Shown piece by piece: positions 24,707-35,699 of a DNA stretch of 64,000 bases (the first letter of the stretch is position 1; the number at the start of each line of letters is the position of its first letter). A model generated the notes under the pieces. The model made no database searches and was not told the origin of the DNA. It was given only the letters and a program-made list of their open reading frames with translations. A program made the position numbers and the translations under genes. This DNA comes from Durusdinium trenchii (taxonomy: Eukaryota > Sar > Dinophyceae > Suessiales > Symbiodiniaceae): positions 248,001 through 312,000 of the forward strand of contig CAXAMN010026484.1 of the NCBI GenBank assembly GCA_963970005.1. The letters run 5' to 3'.

Positions 24707-25572
24707 GTGGGCGATGGTGTTGATGCGCGATATGAGTTTGAGTTTGTTGAACTACAGCCAATTTGGGATGAGGCTCTCCCACTGCCGCGTGTGAGGTAAG
24801 GCTATCTTTGCTTGTGGTATTTTGTGGTCAAGAGCTCTCTCACTTATATAAATACAATGATGTCACAGCTGGGTTCATTGAGAGCAACATTGATGTCATG
24901 GGCATTTAGTTCACACTTGTCGCCGTGCAAAGAAAGAATAGAGTATAGAGCTTCAACGATTTCTTTCCAGGTCCGAATGCTCTTACTCTCCTTAATCTGC
25001 AATCACTGGATGATTTTGGCCATATTCTTGTCAGTTATTTATTTTCTATCATTCTAGTGCGTCACTCCTGTCCTCCTCTTCAGGTAGCCGTAGATATCTT
25101 CGGCAGATTAGGGCTACTCGTGCTTTCCACTCAATTCGAGAAGCATATCGACCCGGCCAGCTCAAAATGAAGAACATGCAAGTAATTGGGCTGCGTGGTG
25201 GCCACAACCTGGATTGGTGCCGAAACTTATTTGCATCCTTGACCAGAATACCCCATCGGCCCATCGGTTGATATAGCTGCATGGATTCATTTGAATATGT
25301 CCCTTTAAGTGCCATGTTGCTAGGCAAGCCCGTGTGCTACTGTGCGAACTGTCCATTTCAACCACCTGCAATGAACTATTTAGTTTGGAACTTTTTGTTT
25401 CACCAGTCAGTGTGAATGTGCAAGGATTTCATGTCCGACCCCACTTTCATGCAAGCCTGCTTGCCGTGAGTACGTTTATTTTGTAGCGGCAGATAGAGAG
25501 GCACTGGCGCATTTGGTGGAGTCCTGCTTCCAAGGAGTCCTGTCCGAAGAAGATCCGAAGACGAAGCTTAAG
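24707..25572 (+). CDS. Unidentified multi-exon gene (partial), five exons
   Basis: Proposed exons are 24707-24795, 24971-25033, 25084-25181, 25425-25465 and 25497-25572. From the second exon on, reading phases match across each junction. Exon 2 ends in phase 1, and exon 3 starts with two bases and reads SRRYLRQIRATRAFHSIREAY. Exon 4 (DFMSDPTFMQACL) ends with CC, which the first base of exon 5 completes to Pro before EALAHLVESCFQGVLSEED. Exon 1 (VGDGVDARYEFEFVELQPIW) has excellent AG|G and GTAAGG borders, but its phase requires a missing small exon before 24971. Start and stop codons were not located. No family is recognised. The peptides look cytosolic and helical, with no membrane segment. 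Confidence 0.5.
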
Positions 25573-27951
25573 GTCGCACGAGTGCGAAGCCGACGATGTA
25601 GCCGCATTTGGTTATCACTAGCAGCTAGCAGACGAACATCTCAGCCTTTCAACATATCCTTTGCTGACCGCCACACTGTTCTTTTGAAGGAATTTGGGGA
25701 TTACATGATTCCACCTCTAGCATGTGCTACTTGTACTTGTGTGGATGAATCCTGAACAAGCAGTCATGAGTAGTGAATTCATCAGACGCACCGCACAGTG
25801 TTTTAACAACTGGCCCATCAATCAGCCACTTTGGTCTCTATTTTGGCCGCTAGACCGACGCACCATGAAACACATTGCCGAACATGAACTGTCGCGGTGG
25901 GTAAAAAGCCAAGTATTCGATTCAGGCTTCGAAATCTGCCCTGCGATGGCGTCATGATAGGTGTCTAGCAACCCAGAGCCCAGAGCGTGTTGTCAGGCGG
26001 GGTCTGTGGTTTGCGACCTCGAGCTCCCAACAGTGGAGGGCACGAACATCCTGGTGGGCGGGAAGTTGCCGCTTGAGGCGCACGGAAGTGGCCGCTGGCT
26101 TTAACAGACCACCCCGGTGGCCGGTGGCCTCAGAATGTCCCAAAAGTGAAAATATGTTTGTGGTGAATGAAAGCCCGAAAAGTCCTCACGACCTATAGAC
26201 TTTCCTATATATAAATATACATATACAATACATGATATATATATATGCTTATATATATGATATATGTGCGCTATCTCTCGCCTGCCAAGTAACAAGCCTC
26301 AAGCACTAAGCACAACACAAGCAAAACAAGTCTTTGGCTTCAAGCTGTCAGTCAATGCCGGTCTGCAGAATTCAAGCAAGTCTTTGCCACTGAAAACTCA
26401 ACAAAGAGGATTCAAGCCAAGCAGACCAGAATGAACTGGCGGTTTGTCAGGTGCAATCAGGCCGTCCCTCCAAAACAATGGACTGGACCATCTCAATCGA
26501 TGCTGTTTTGGACCCGATGCTTGGAGCCCCAATCTGTCCATCCAGTTTGTTGAGAAACAACACAGGTGCGAGAAGAATTGTGTTGGAACGTGGTGCGTAT
26601 TGTACAGATATACTGTATCTATATCAGCTCTCAGTGGTGCCCTGTCGTTGGACACCCAGCAACACTGTTCTTGGAGTGTCCCTTTGAAATCAGGTGCACA
26701 CACAAACATAAATCAATGTGTGTTTTAGCCAGCTCTAAGGCGTTGCAGCAGGTGGACCGCTGTGCGCATGCTATAGGAGCGTGGTACTCACCTTGGTAGG
26801 GTTAAATATAGCATGAAATTATGTACAAGTAAATATATAAAATTTCAACCCGTGAGCCTGGACTTTAATATGCAGTCCCAAGTCATGACAATTGAGTCAG
26901 TTAACGATGGCAGTCCACACTTTGAGACCTTTTTCACGTGAAGCGTCGTTTGGAGGCGCAGTTCCGCTTGCAGCAGACGGGAGAGAATGATGTGAAATCC
27001 ACAGTGGTGGTTGGCGGCGGTGGTTCCAAGGCCAGGTCATTTGCAAGCAGTGTTTGACAAAGAACAAAGAGAAAAAGAAAGGAGGTATCTCATTGCAGAG
27101 ATACATTCTCCCAAAAGAAGGTTGCAGGAATCTCGAGGTGGAACGAATGGAACATCATCAAGCAAGTAGAGTAGTGCAAGACGGTTTTTTTGCTAGCTCT
27201 TGGATTGAGTAAAGGTATATTGTACATAATTTGCAGTGGAATCGTAGAGGGCCAATGCTGGAAAGGCCGTACTATCAGTCTCGAATCGAAACATTCCTCC
27301 GAACAAGTCAATCTGACTGCAGCATCTCTACGTTGGTTGTTGTCCATGCAATATGATTGGGGGGGCGTGTTCGGCAGGAGGCTACCTGCGAAGGGACGTG
27401 TGACGGCACAGACGAAGAAGAGGCAAGAGAGAAGGCAAGGCGACATTTTTCACAGACAGTCAAGAATTTGAGTTCAGACATGTTGAGAACAGCATATTGA
27501 ATATTGAATATGCAATATTCCTTTCGCACTCTTTTCACCGCATTCCGCTTAAGCATCTTCGAGGTTCAGGAGAAATTGGGAGACAACGCAAACGTGCAGG
27601 ATGACTTGGAAGTGCGCATTCTGGCCTGTTTATTGCGCCATCCATAGCTCGGATCACAGGCTTGTGAGAATTTCTAGGAAGCCTTGATTTCGAGATTAGC
27701 AAAGTTACTGCATATCCTATATCCTCTAGGTCCTATAGGTGTTTTTTGACATTCGAATGGATCCCTTGAAACTTGAAATGATGAAACATGATTTGATCTG
27801 ACAGATTCATCAGTTCTTCATCACTTTCAGCAGTTTTTAGGCGCTTGCTGTCACCGCCTAGGATTGATCTCTATGCAAACAGGCAAATATTGCCGCACAT
27901 CTCCGCAAGTCTTTCAGACTTGGAAAGGGTTGCTTGACGATCAGCTAAACA
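25573..27951. other. No confident gene
   Basis: A forward open segment at 25758-25957 might be a further exon of the preceding gene. AT-rich tracts lie at 26205-26265. Otherwise nothing was recognised. Confidence 0.35.
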
Positions 27952-29140
27952 ATGCACAGCCGAAGGCTGCGGGTGCGCAAGCATCGTCACGGTAATTATA
28001 AGGTTCATAGAGGTTGTGCCATGCGTTTCTCAAAGCTTGAGGAACATGTTCCAGGCAACATCAAGCTGTGGACCTTCACTCTTCAAGGGGTTGTTGGGCT
28101 AGTTCAGGGCAGAGTAGAAGTTGGAACATGTGAGACACCTTTTGGCGCTCATTATCGCAGTATGTCAGCCAGAGTTGATCCTTTATCCAATGTAAGCTCA
28201 ACTTAGCTCAGGTCACCTTAGCTCAGCTCACGCAATCCCTGATCATGTTTCATATTGTTTCATTACAACAGCTCTTTCATGCCCTTTCTACCCTTTGGGA
28301 GTCAGAGTTCGTGCAAGATGATTCTCCTACCATGTGCATTTTTGCAACATGTCTTTGTCAGCAGGTGTTTAGAGTTAACGCAACAAAATACATTCACACA
28401 CTTTTTTGTTGTCTTGACGACTTGGCTGACCACAACAAGAGCAATTTTTTCATCAGCATGACAATTGGCTGAGCACAGTCGACCTGAGGCTCCTTACGAA
28501 GAAAAAGCTTCTTTTGTCCTGTGACATGAGCGAAGGAGATTCTGCTCCAGAGACATTACTATCCCTGGATGGCTACTTGGCAAGTCAAAAGTTATGCTGC
28601 ATGCTGTTCATTTTTTCAGGTCAATGATTTTGGCATGCTTTTGGTCTTTCTTATCATGCTTGGACATACTTGGACATGGAAAGATGCGAGACTTAGCAGT
28701 TTGCTCGTGGCCCACATGAATTGTAAGCACTTGCCAGCTGCGCCTCAAGTCTATCGATGATCAAGACCAGTCTCCGAGGCACCTGTACACTGTAACCTGT
28801 AGTCTCGATGTGTACATCGCTCTCTTGCCGATGGAACGAGGCAGTACGGATGGCCTTGTTCCATCTCCATATTGGCTCCTTGGATCTCCGACATCTTTTC
28901 TGGTGCTGCACCAACAAGTTGGTACAACAGAGTTGCATTTGGTACAATGTTTCAGTCCGAAAGCCTGTTTGGCACTTCCACCCTATGGCTGGGCATTCTT
29001 TTTTGTGTGGCAGGTGTCTTTCTTGGTTTCTCAGAACACCCCAACACGTGTACAACTTCCAAAACATATCCGAAGTCATGCTTGGGTTCGACTCAGGAAT
29101 TGCACGGGGTTTGGAGTCTTCAAGGATCTCTAGGGGCAGT
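27952..29140 (+). CDS. Unidentified multi-exon gene (partial), five exons
   Basis: Proposed exons: one beginning at or after 27952 and ending at 28191 (donor GTAAGC); 28272-28364 (LFHALSTLWESEFVQDDSPT, donor GTGTTT); about 28457-28590 (HDNWLSTVDLRLLTKKKLLL, end unresolved); 28620-28722 (VNDFGMLLVFLIMLGHTW, donor GTAAGC); and 28845 to about 29140. Phases agree where both borders are defined: exon 1 to 2 and 2 to 3 in phase 0, and exon 4 to 5 in phase 1 (T|TA giving Leu). The last exon is rich in Cys and His (CCTNKLVQQSC, CGRC), possibly metal-binding. I cannot name the product. It may continue through a segment at 29549-29670 to the exons at 30277-30710. Confidence 0.5.
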
Positions 29141-30276
29141 TCAAGGAAAATCATGAAGTTAAACATAAGTTATGCTCTTCGTTAACTTCAATTTTCGCTG
29201 GCTTTTGAAGTTCTATGAAGTTCATCTCTGACACAGCTGAGGGATTTATTGATCATTCTCTCGTTATCTTGCATGGGCGCTCTTGCGGGGTGGAAAGGTA
29301 GCATGTGGGCCACCTTCTTGGGTGGCACGGGTGCAGCCGCTTTGATGCAGATACAGCTGTAGACATCTGTAGAGCATTTGTTAGAAGGATTGGACCGTCA
29401 AATCAAAGGTTAACGAACACAGCATGATGCCAAAATGCAAAGAACAATCTTTTTGTGAAACTCTGGTAGGAAGGGTTCTGTGTGCAATAATTGCAGAAGC
29501 GCACAGCCAGATGCTGCGGTTCTTTGTTGTTTTCCAATGCCAACAGGAGAAACTACCAGAGCAGAGACTGCTTTGGAATCCCTACATGGGAATGGGTCAA
29601 AACCTGGAGCCCGACCACCATCATTTGCCGCAAACGACCTTCCAGTCCTCCATACAGCGCGGATATTCGGTTTCATAGGATGATATTAAGAAATATTATG
29701 AAATAAATTCATATGAATTCATATATATATATATATATTCAGTTCAGGTACACGGGCCATTTACCAAGATCCCCGGTAGGCATAGCTGCGACCTGGGGAT
29801 GCGCCTGGATTTGAGTTCCGTCGGTAGGTGAACCGAGATACCCTGGTTTTGAACAAATTCTGTGACTGTTGGAGCTTCAACTTTGAATTGACCTTTACGA
29901 GTTCACTTTGCATTTGAGGTCTTCACATTCGCAACGGTGGTCTTGAGCACAGCAGGTGGACTTGTTGGTGGCCTTTTCTTGAGCGCACCTTTGGCTTGAC
30001 CAGTGTTGGTTGCATTGCAGTGGCCCTGTCCTGATGAGAGTGCTAAATTTTGGTAGTACATGGTCGTATCAGGTACAGTAATATTCTGTGCTGATGTTCA
30101 CGGATCGATGATACATATCAAACTTTGGGCATTTTCTATGTGTCTCTGTCACAATTGCAAAAGTGTTGATGCAAGAACCATAAATTCAGCGAAACTTAAA
30201 CCCCCATGTTATGGCCCATGTTTGTTGAAAACGAAGCGTCTCCTGTGGTGCTTTGGCTTTTGCTCCTTCTGCCCAG

Positions 30277-30710
30277 GAGCATTTGGCACAAGACTATCAC
30301 ATGGACGGCAGCCTGGGATGCAAATTCGGTATCCCACAGAAAATGACATCGGGCCAGATGCTGATCGGAGCACAGTTGTGGCAATAAGTTAGCTGCAAGA
30401 TGACATTTTGTGCCTCCTTGCCAGCTTTTTCATCCATGACACATCATGGCAATCATGACAGGTTTCAGTTTTTTTCAGGCCCAGGGTTTGCTCAATACAT
30501 GGTCCTTCGGATGATTTGTTATGCCGCTATGCTCTTTATGGCTCACTTGGTTCGGAATCCCTCCACTGGGCAGTTGGATGCCTGCAAACCAAGCTTAGGC
30601 ATCATGATGCGCTACATGATGCAGGAAAAGTTGCAGACAATTGGTCGGATGGCTGGTTTAATTCCTTTTCGCTAGACGAGAGAGAGAGAGAGAGGTGCAA
30701 AGGCCTATAA
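30277..30710 (+). CDS. 3' terminal exons of an unidentified gene
   Basis: Exon 30277-30374 follows a CCCAG|G acceptor and reads EHLAQDYHMDGSLGCKFGIP onward, ending in phase 2 at a GTTGTG donor. The next exon starts at 30479 after a TTTTTTTCAG acceptor. It completes the split codon (CA|G) and continues through DDLLCRYALYGSLGSESLHW to a TAA at 30708-30710. The matching phase and strong polypyrimidine acceptor support the pair. They may be the last exons of the gene at 27952-29140. No family was recognised. Confidence 0.48.
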
Positions 30711-31057
30711 GGCTTGTGCAAGCTTCCTGTCAGAAGTGGGTTGAACCTTAGGATTGTTGGCCCATATGCCAATCAGTTATCTAAAATCAATCACACGCAT
30801 ATATGCAGGAAAATAACTGATGCATTTGACCTTGAATGAACGATCTTGCCAACGAACTCAGTAACTTCGCGCTGGAACACGCCAGGTCAGCAGATTCTAT
30901 ATATGATCGAACCTGGGCACTGCAGGTTGTAGATACAAGAAGGAGATGGAAAGAGTATATAGTATATTTATCTATTAGTATTAGTAATAGAGTGTACATA
31001 AAACGAGCGAAGAAGTCTGACTGGTTTCCAAGACAGACAACTTCATGACATACATAG

Positions 31058-31105
31058 AACCATGGTATACCATGGTATACCATGGTATATATATATATAT
31101 ATATG
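31058..31105. repeat. (CCATGGTATA)3 followed by (TA)n
   Basis: Three copies of the decamer CCATGGTATA (each containing a palindromic CCATGG) run into a TA dinucleotide tract. Confidence 0.85.
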
Positions 31106-31169
31106 GGAGTTGATCGAAAACCCCGTGTAAGGAGTTTTATATAAAACAGCCTTTCAGATGTTGTTAGAA

Positions 31170-31890
31170 CCATCCGCGAAAGATTCGCGATGAGGTTCGC
31201 GAAAGTATCTTTTTTTTCCGCGAAAGATTTATCGAAGGTCATCGCTTTCATTGTTTTCCTTTCTACCGGACTGACAAAGAATAGAAATGCAAGGCAATCC
31301 TGCGGCAGAGCCAGCGGGCGGAAGTGTCCCCATATGTCACAGACTAACGAACTGAAGCCTCAACATTTCCGTGCCCAGCCCTGGCAGTGCGCAAAGGATT
31401 CTCCGATTCCTGTCCCCACTGTCACAGACTAGCAATCTGGGTAGGCACAGCCCTGACAGTGAGGCAACGACCTGCAGCTGCTCTGACGGGCTGTGCAGAT
31501 GTTTGCAAATTTTACGGCTTCCCGGGGTGAAATTTCGCGAAAGATCCGCGAAAGCTTCGCGAATGTGCCGCTAAAGTCTAGGTTCCCAGCGTGAGGCCCC
31601 CCAACATTCCCCAAGCTGCATCGCCCTGTGTTGGTAGCTGACACGAAGATTGGGTTGAGTTGTGCCTGACTCTATTTGGCACAACTGTCGCACAGATGCT
31701 GCAAGTGACCCTGAGTAGCTGTGGAAACGTTCAACCATCTACTGGGGTCATGCTGCAAGATGTCTCTCCCTATTTTGTGATACTATGGCATGTTCCGGCC
31801 CATGTTAGCTAGACATGGTTGTAGGACCATGCTTCGCGATGAGGCCGCGAAAGATCCGCGAAAGATATATATCTTTTTTTCCGCGATGAA
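31170..31890. repeat. Clustered CGCGAAAG-type motifs
   Basis: The core (T/C)CGCGAAAGAT, or its variants TTCGCGATGAGG and CCGCGAAAG, occurs at least nine times in three clumps (31175-31240, 31530-31565, 31838-31888). The first and last clumps share the order GCGATGAGG...CGCGAAAG...TATCTTTTTTTCCGCGA, so they look like diverged copies of one unit. Confidence 0.7.
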
Positions 31891-33109
31891 TGGCCATTCC
31901 AGGATGAAAGAATATTGATCAACCACCATATCTTAGTATCAGTATTAGTACACTACAGGGTGTATATCGTTGTACTTTGGAAGCCTACTCAGTTTCAGCG
32001 CAGTTTTCTCGTGCGATGGTCGCTTGAAAAATCCACAGTTTACTGTCCAAACACGAGCTGGCAAGCTGGCACTCAATCTTGCCAAGGAATCTGCTTTGGA
32101 CTTTGAACTGCCGCGCATTTAGTGTTCCAGCGTAAAAAAAGGTGCACGTCGCCATTTGGCCGTTTGAATTTCATAAGTCACTCCATTTCGCAACAGTTTT
32201 TGGGTGCACTTGAACAAAACATAGTTTCCATTACTCAATGATATGCCCATGTTGCACAACGGGCAACTTGCTTGTGCGCAGTGCGCATGACCTGGCATCA
32301 ATCCTTATGATCAAGTTGCGTTCATGTTGCGCGAATAACTTTGCCAGAGTGATGTGCTATGCTATGAACTTTTAGGTTGCAAGATGTCCTGATAGACAAT
32401 CCATTCAAATTCAAAGGTATCTTCGGTTGGGTAGAGGGCTTTGGCAAAGCAGTGGGCACATGTTCGCAACCTAAGCACCTCAATACCTCTCTTGTACAAG
32501 TCTAAACCTGCATCACTGACCATTGCACACGTATGCAACAACATGAAGACGATGGGCCGGTTCGTGGTGCAAACGTATGGGAGTATCTCAAGTACGAAGC
32601 GTGAGACCAGCCCGCCTGTAGTGTGCCCCATGATTTTGGACCTCAAGGCCTTCATGGTAAAACAATAGCTCAAGGCCTAGCAACTCAAATGCTCCGAGGG
32701 TGTATAATTACTGTAATAATTTGCATTCTTTATGCCTCGTGCCATTTAGAATCAAGCGTGCTCACAAGCACGCCCTCACAAGCTCACCGTCAAGTGAGCC
32801 TTGTGGTAGTCTACTCCGTGTGAAGACTGCGCAGTGGAGGAGGTTGGAGATAGTGACTACTTGTCGAGAGTCAAAGGCCACATGTCGTCGAATTCTATTC
32901 GGTTTCAATAGGTAAATTAACATATCTCCACTCAGTTGCTTGCAGTTGGAAAGTCCGCAGAAGAGGTCCAGGTTGGCCTGGAGTAGCCATCCTCCATCAT
33001 CATGAGTTGTTTGGGACCTGCTCTCGCTGGGTCAGGCAGCTTGTGGAGATCCGCTCAGAAAAGGAGGGGAGGTCGCTCGCAGATGTTAAAGGATAACTAT
33101 TATGTTTTG

Positions 33110-33500
33110 GTGTGATTTGTTTGTTTCCTCTGTTTTAGGGGGGTTTCGCTTCTCCGCGTTTCTTTGTTTCGCTTCTTGTTGCTTTTCTGGCTGTTCATTT
33201 CTTATAATTGCTTTGCATTGCTTCCCTTTGTGATTTCTCATGCTTTTCCTGCTTTTTGTGCTTGTCTGTGATTTCTCATTCTTGCTTTTGCATGCTTTTC
33301 TACTGCTTTTCTTCACATTCCTGCTTCTTGTCTTCTTGTGGCGTATTGTTTCCGTATTTTATTTGCTTTCGCCGTCCATGGCCTTTGTTGCCGTTTGCTT
33401 TCTATTTGTTGCTTTTCTAGCCGTCACTTTATGTTGCTTTTCTTTGCTTTTCTGGCTTTCCATACTTTCCCTATCTTTTCCTACTGTTGTTGATTGTTTG
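33110..33500. repeat. Pyrimidine-biased low-complexity tract
   Basis: A degenerate array of TTGCTTTTCT / TTTCTGCTT units on the plus strand. The Lys/Glu/Gln-rich minus-strand ORF across it (33086-33316) reflects this composition. Confidence 0.7.
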
Positions 33501-34249
33501 TTGCTCTAATTAGTTCATTTTGTTCGAGCTTTCGTTGCTCCTGTGAGTTTTGCAAGTTCTGTGGTGTATGCGATCGAGAAGGGAGGAAAGAATGAATGAG
33601 TTTTCTTTATATGATGCACTTGTGTTGTGCCTTAAGGTGAAAGAAACACTTGTCTCATTTTTTTTGCCCTGTAGCCTGTGTCTCATGTTGTGGCCTGGCT
33701 CAAAATGGAAAATGGCTGCGTGGATGACCTTTCTTCTAGAAAGAGGTAGCTTTCCACTTCCACAGGATGAACTATAAAGAAACCACGGCCGAAACGAAAC
33801 AAAAAACACCAAATAAAAACACACCCAAAGATAGGCCAGCACAGATCCCCCAGACGGCCGGGAACATGTAGAAACCTTTCACAGATGCAATTTGTTAGCT
33901 TCATTAAATGGTGTTGGATTGCCTTTGTTTGGCTGTCCAACATTCTCATCCACTGGCCCATCTACTCGTGCTTGAGGATTGTATTATCATGGGAACAAGA
34001 AGCCCCTCAACATTCATTGATTTCCGGGCGTTTGCATTGTTGTTCACACCGCGAGCAAGCAGCAAGCCGATTCCCAACATTTTCATGTAACGGGACATGT
34101 ATGTATACACATATATAATATAAACGTATAACAACATTTATATATGCATACACACATTTATATATATATACACATAGAGATAGTTATGTTGGTAGATTCA
34201 ATCAGACTGTTGATCCGAGCAAACTGCTTAGGAACACACTGACAAGACC

Positions 34250-34700
34250 ATGACTAGCCCTGACATTTCTACTCTCATCGAATCGGATCCAAAGCTCAAG
34301 CCTCAGGATGGCTGGGGCTGCCAAACCACAGTTCGCTGCCTCTCCCAGGTCAGTCACAGTCGACTTTGAGCAAGATGTGTTGCTGAAATGGGATGGGGAA
34401 GTGGGACAGTCGTTTCTTATTGTAATTTTGCGGTTTTGAGCATGGGAAGACGCACGGAACTTTGGTTGATAAGCTAGTCCTGCTGGCTAGAAGATGACTT
34501 CAGCCTGGTAGGAATGCATGAATGATGACTTCAACGGGTGAGACAAATGACAGACCCAGCCGCCCAAATTGAACGGTGGAGGAGTCCAAATATGCGCTCA
34601 CCACGGCCAACGCTCAGCAACTTCGGTTCGCTGCTACCGCGGCGCGCTCCCGCCACCGGCTGCCATGTTCATCCAAGTTCGGCAATACAGACATAGAAAA
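34250..34700 (+). CDS. 5' exons of an unidentified gene
   Basis: An ATG at 34250 opens a 33-codon exon (MTSPDISTLIESDPKLKPQD onward) that ends at CTCCCAG|GTCAGT (34348) in phase 0. The second exon starts at 34582 after GGTGGAG and reads ESKYALTTANAQQLRFAATA in phase 0, running to about 34680-34700. Its donor was not resolved. The first Met is the only one in the exon and is followed by good coding sequence, so it is the likely start. The function is unknown. Exons at 35555-35694 or further may belong to it. Confidence 0.4.
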
Positions 34701-35329
34701 TTGGTTGTGAAGAGTACTCTTCAAGCTTGGAGGTTTCAAACATAGCTTCGCAATGGATCTAATCACCATTGTTTGCTTGAATCAACGGGACTGAGCATCA
34801 AAGATGACTTGCTGACTTGTGTAGAAGCCATTTACTACACATCCGTACACTCTGGCGGCCATTGAGCCAAACTGCCAAACTGCTCCCTGGAGGAGAGCAT
34901 GTTACATGTTCATTGGGGTATGTTTGTCCAATGTGAGTATGACAGGAAAAACGAGACTGAATTGAACCACCTTTGTGAAGTGCATTTGACAATATTTTAA
35001 CCTTTATGTACCTTCTCAACATAAGCATGAGAGAATGGCTGATGTTCCAAGTTGAGCACATGCGAAGCTTGCAACACGCAAACATGATGCAAACACAAAT
35101 CGTTTCATGAAGCTTTGCGTTCTCTCTGTCCTGAAGTCCCAGCGCCATTTCAGCCACTTGATACTTGAAATGGCTCCTGGTCAAGTTCCCAAAGCTGACG
35201 GGAAATGGCAACATGCAGTTTTGGGGCCGTGCAGTTTTGTTTTGAATTGTTTCGCAGACCGCACAGCAGACACCCTTGAGGTTGGCCCAATCGGACGCTG
35301 AGCAATGCTGTCAGGCGCTTATGCCCTTT

Positions 35330-35460
35330 GTTACTAGTAGCGATGCCAGGAGCCCTAGTAGCTTCTTGTTCCTAGTAGGTCCTAGTAGTAAGGCCAGCAG
35401 CGCCCCTAGTAGTGTCCTTGCTCCGTTCGTAGCGATGCCCTTGTTCCTAGTAGCATTGGA
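35330..35460. repeat. Dispersed ACTAGGAGCAAGGACGC repeat, reverse orientation
   Basis: Reverse-complement modules such as CTAGTAGTGTCCTTGCTCC and GATGCCCTTGTTCCTAGTAG, the same family as 23278-23370 and 24335-24460. Confidence 0.8.
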
Positions 35461-35554
35461 CAGTCTTTGGAGCTCAGAGCTGAAAAGGCGCAGAGATTTC
35501 TGACTCTTGGGCCTTTTCCAAGACCCAAGATCCGAAGCGGACGTGAATGGCAAG

Positions 35555-35694
35555 GACATTGCTTAGAATTGGAACTCATACCTCCTGAAGAGCTTATAAA
35601 GCGGATCCAAGTATACTTATTGCAGCTGACACTGCTTGCTGCGCCCAAAGAGAGGTTAGCGGTGTCAGCTATTCAAACTGCCAGGCTAACAATT
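35555..35694 (+). CDS. Putative internal exon, unidentified
   Basis: An AAG|G acceptor, then a frame (after two bases) reading HCLELELIPPEELIKRIQVY and continuing through APKERLAVSAIQTA. It ends at CCAG|GCTAAC, a GC donor of the dinoflagellate type. The peptide is strongly helical. It could be an exon of the gene starting at 34250. No family was recognised. Confidence 0.37.
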
Positions 35695-35699
35695 CAGCA

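Larger units (their letters stand above)
30711..34249. other. Non-coding, repeat-rich
   Basis: Contains a CCATGGTATA direct repeat with a TA run, clustered CGCGAAAG motifs, and a long TTGCTTTTC-type pyrimidine-biased tract (see the separate entries). No exon was identified. Confidence 0.45.

Noticed and set aside
29080-29105. GGGTTCGACTC resembling a tRNA T-loop (B box)
   Set aside because: No matching A box, anticodon arm or acceptor stem around it. The sequence is better explained as part of an exon.
33086-33316. Lys/Glu-rich minus-strand ORF
   Set aside because: Composition of the pyrimidine-biased tract, without splice context or motif.
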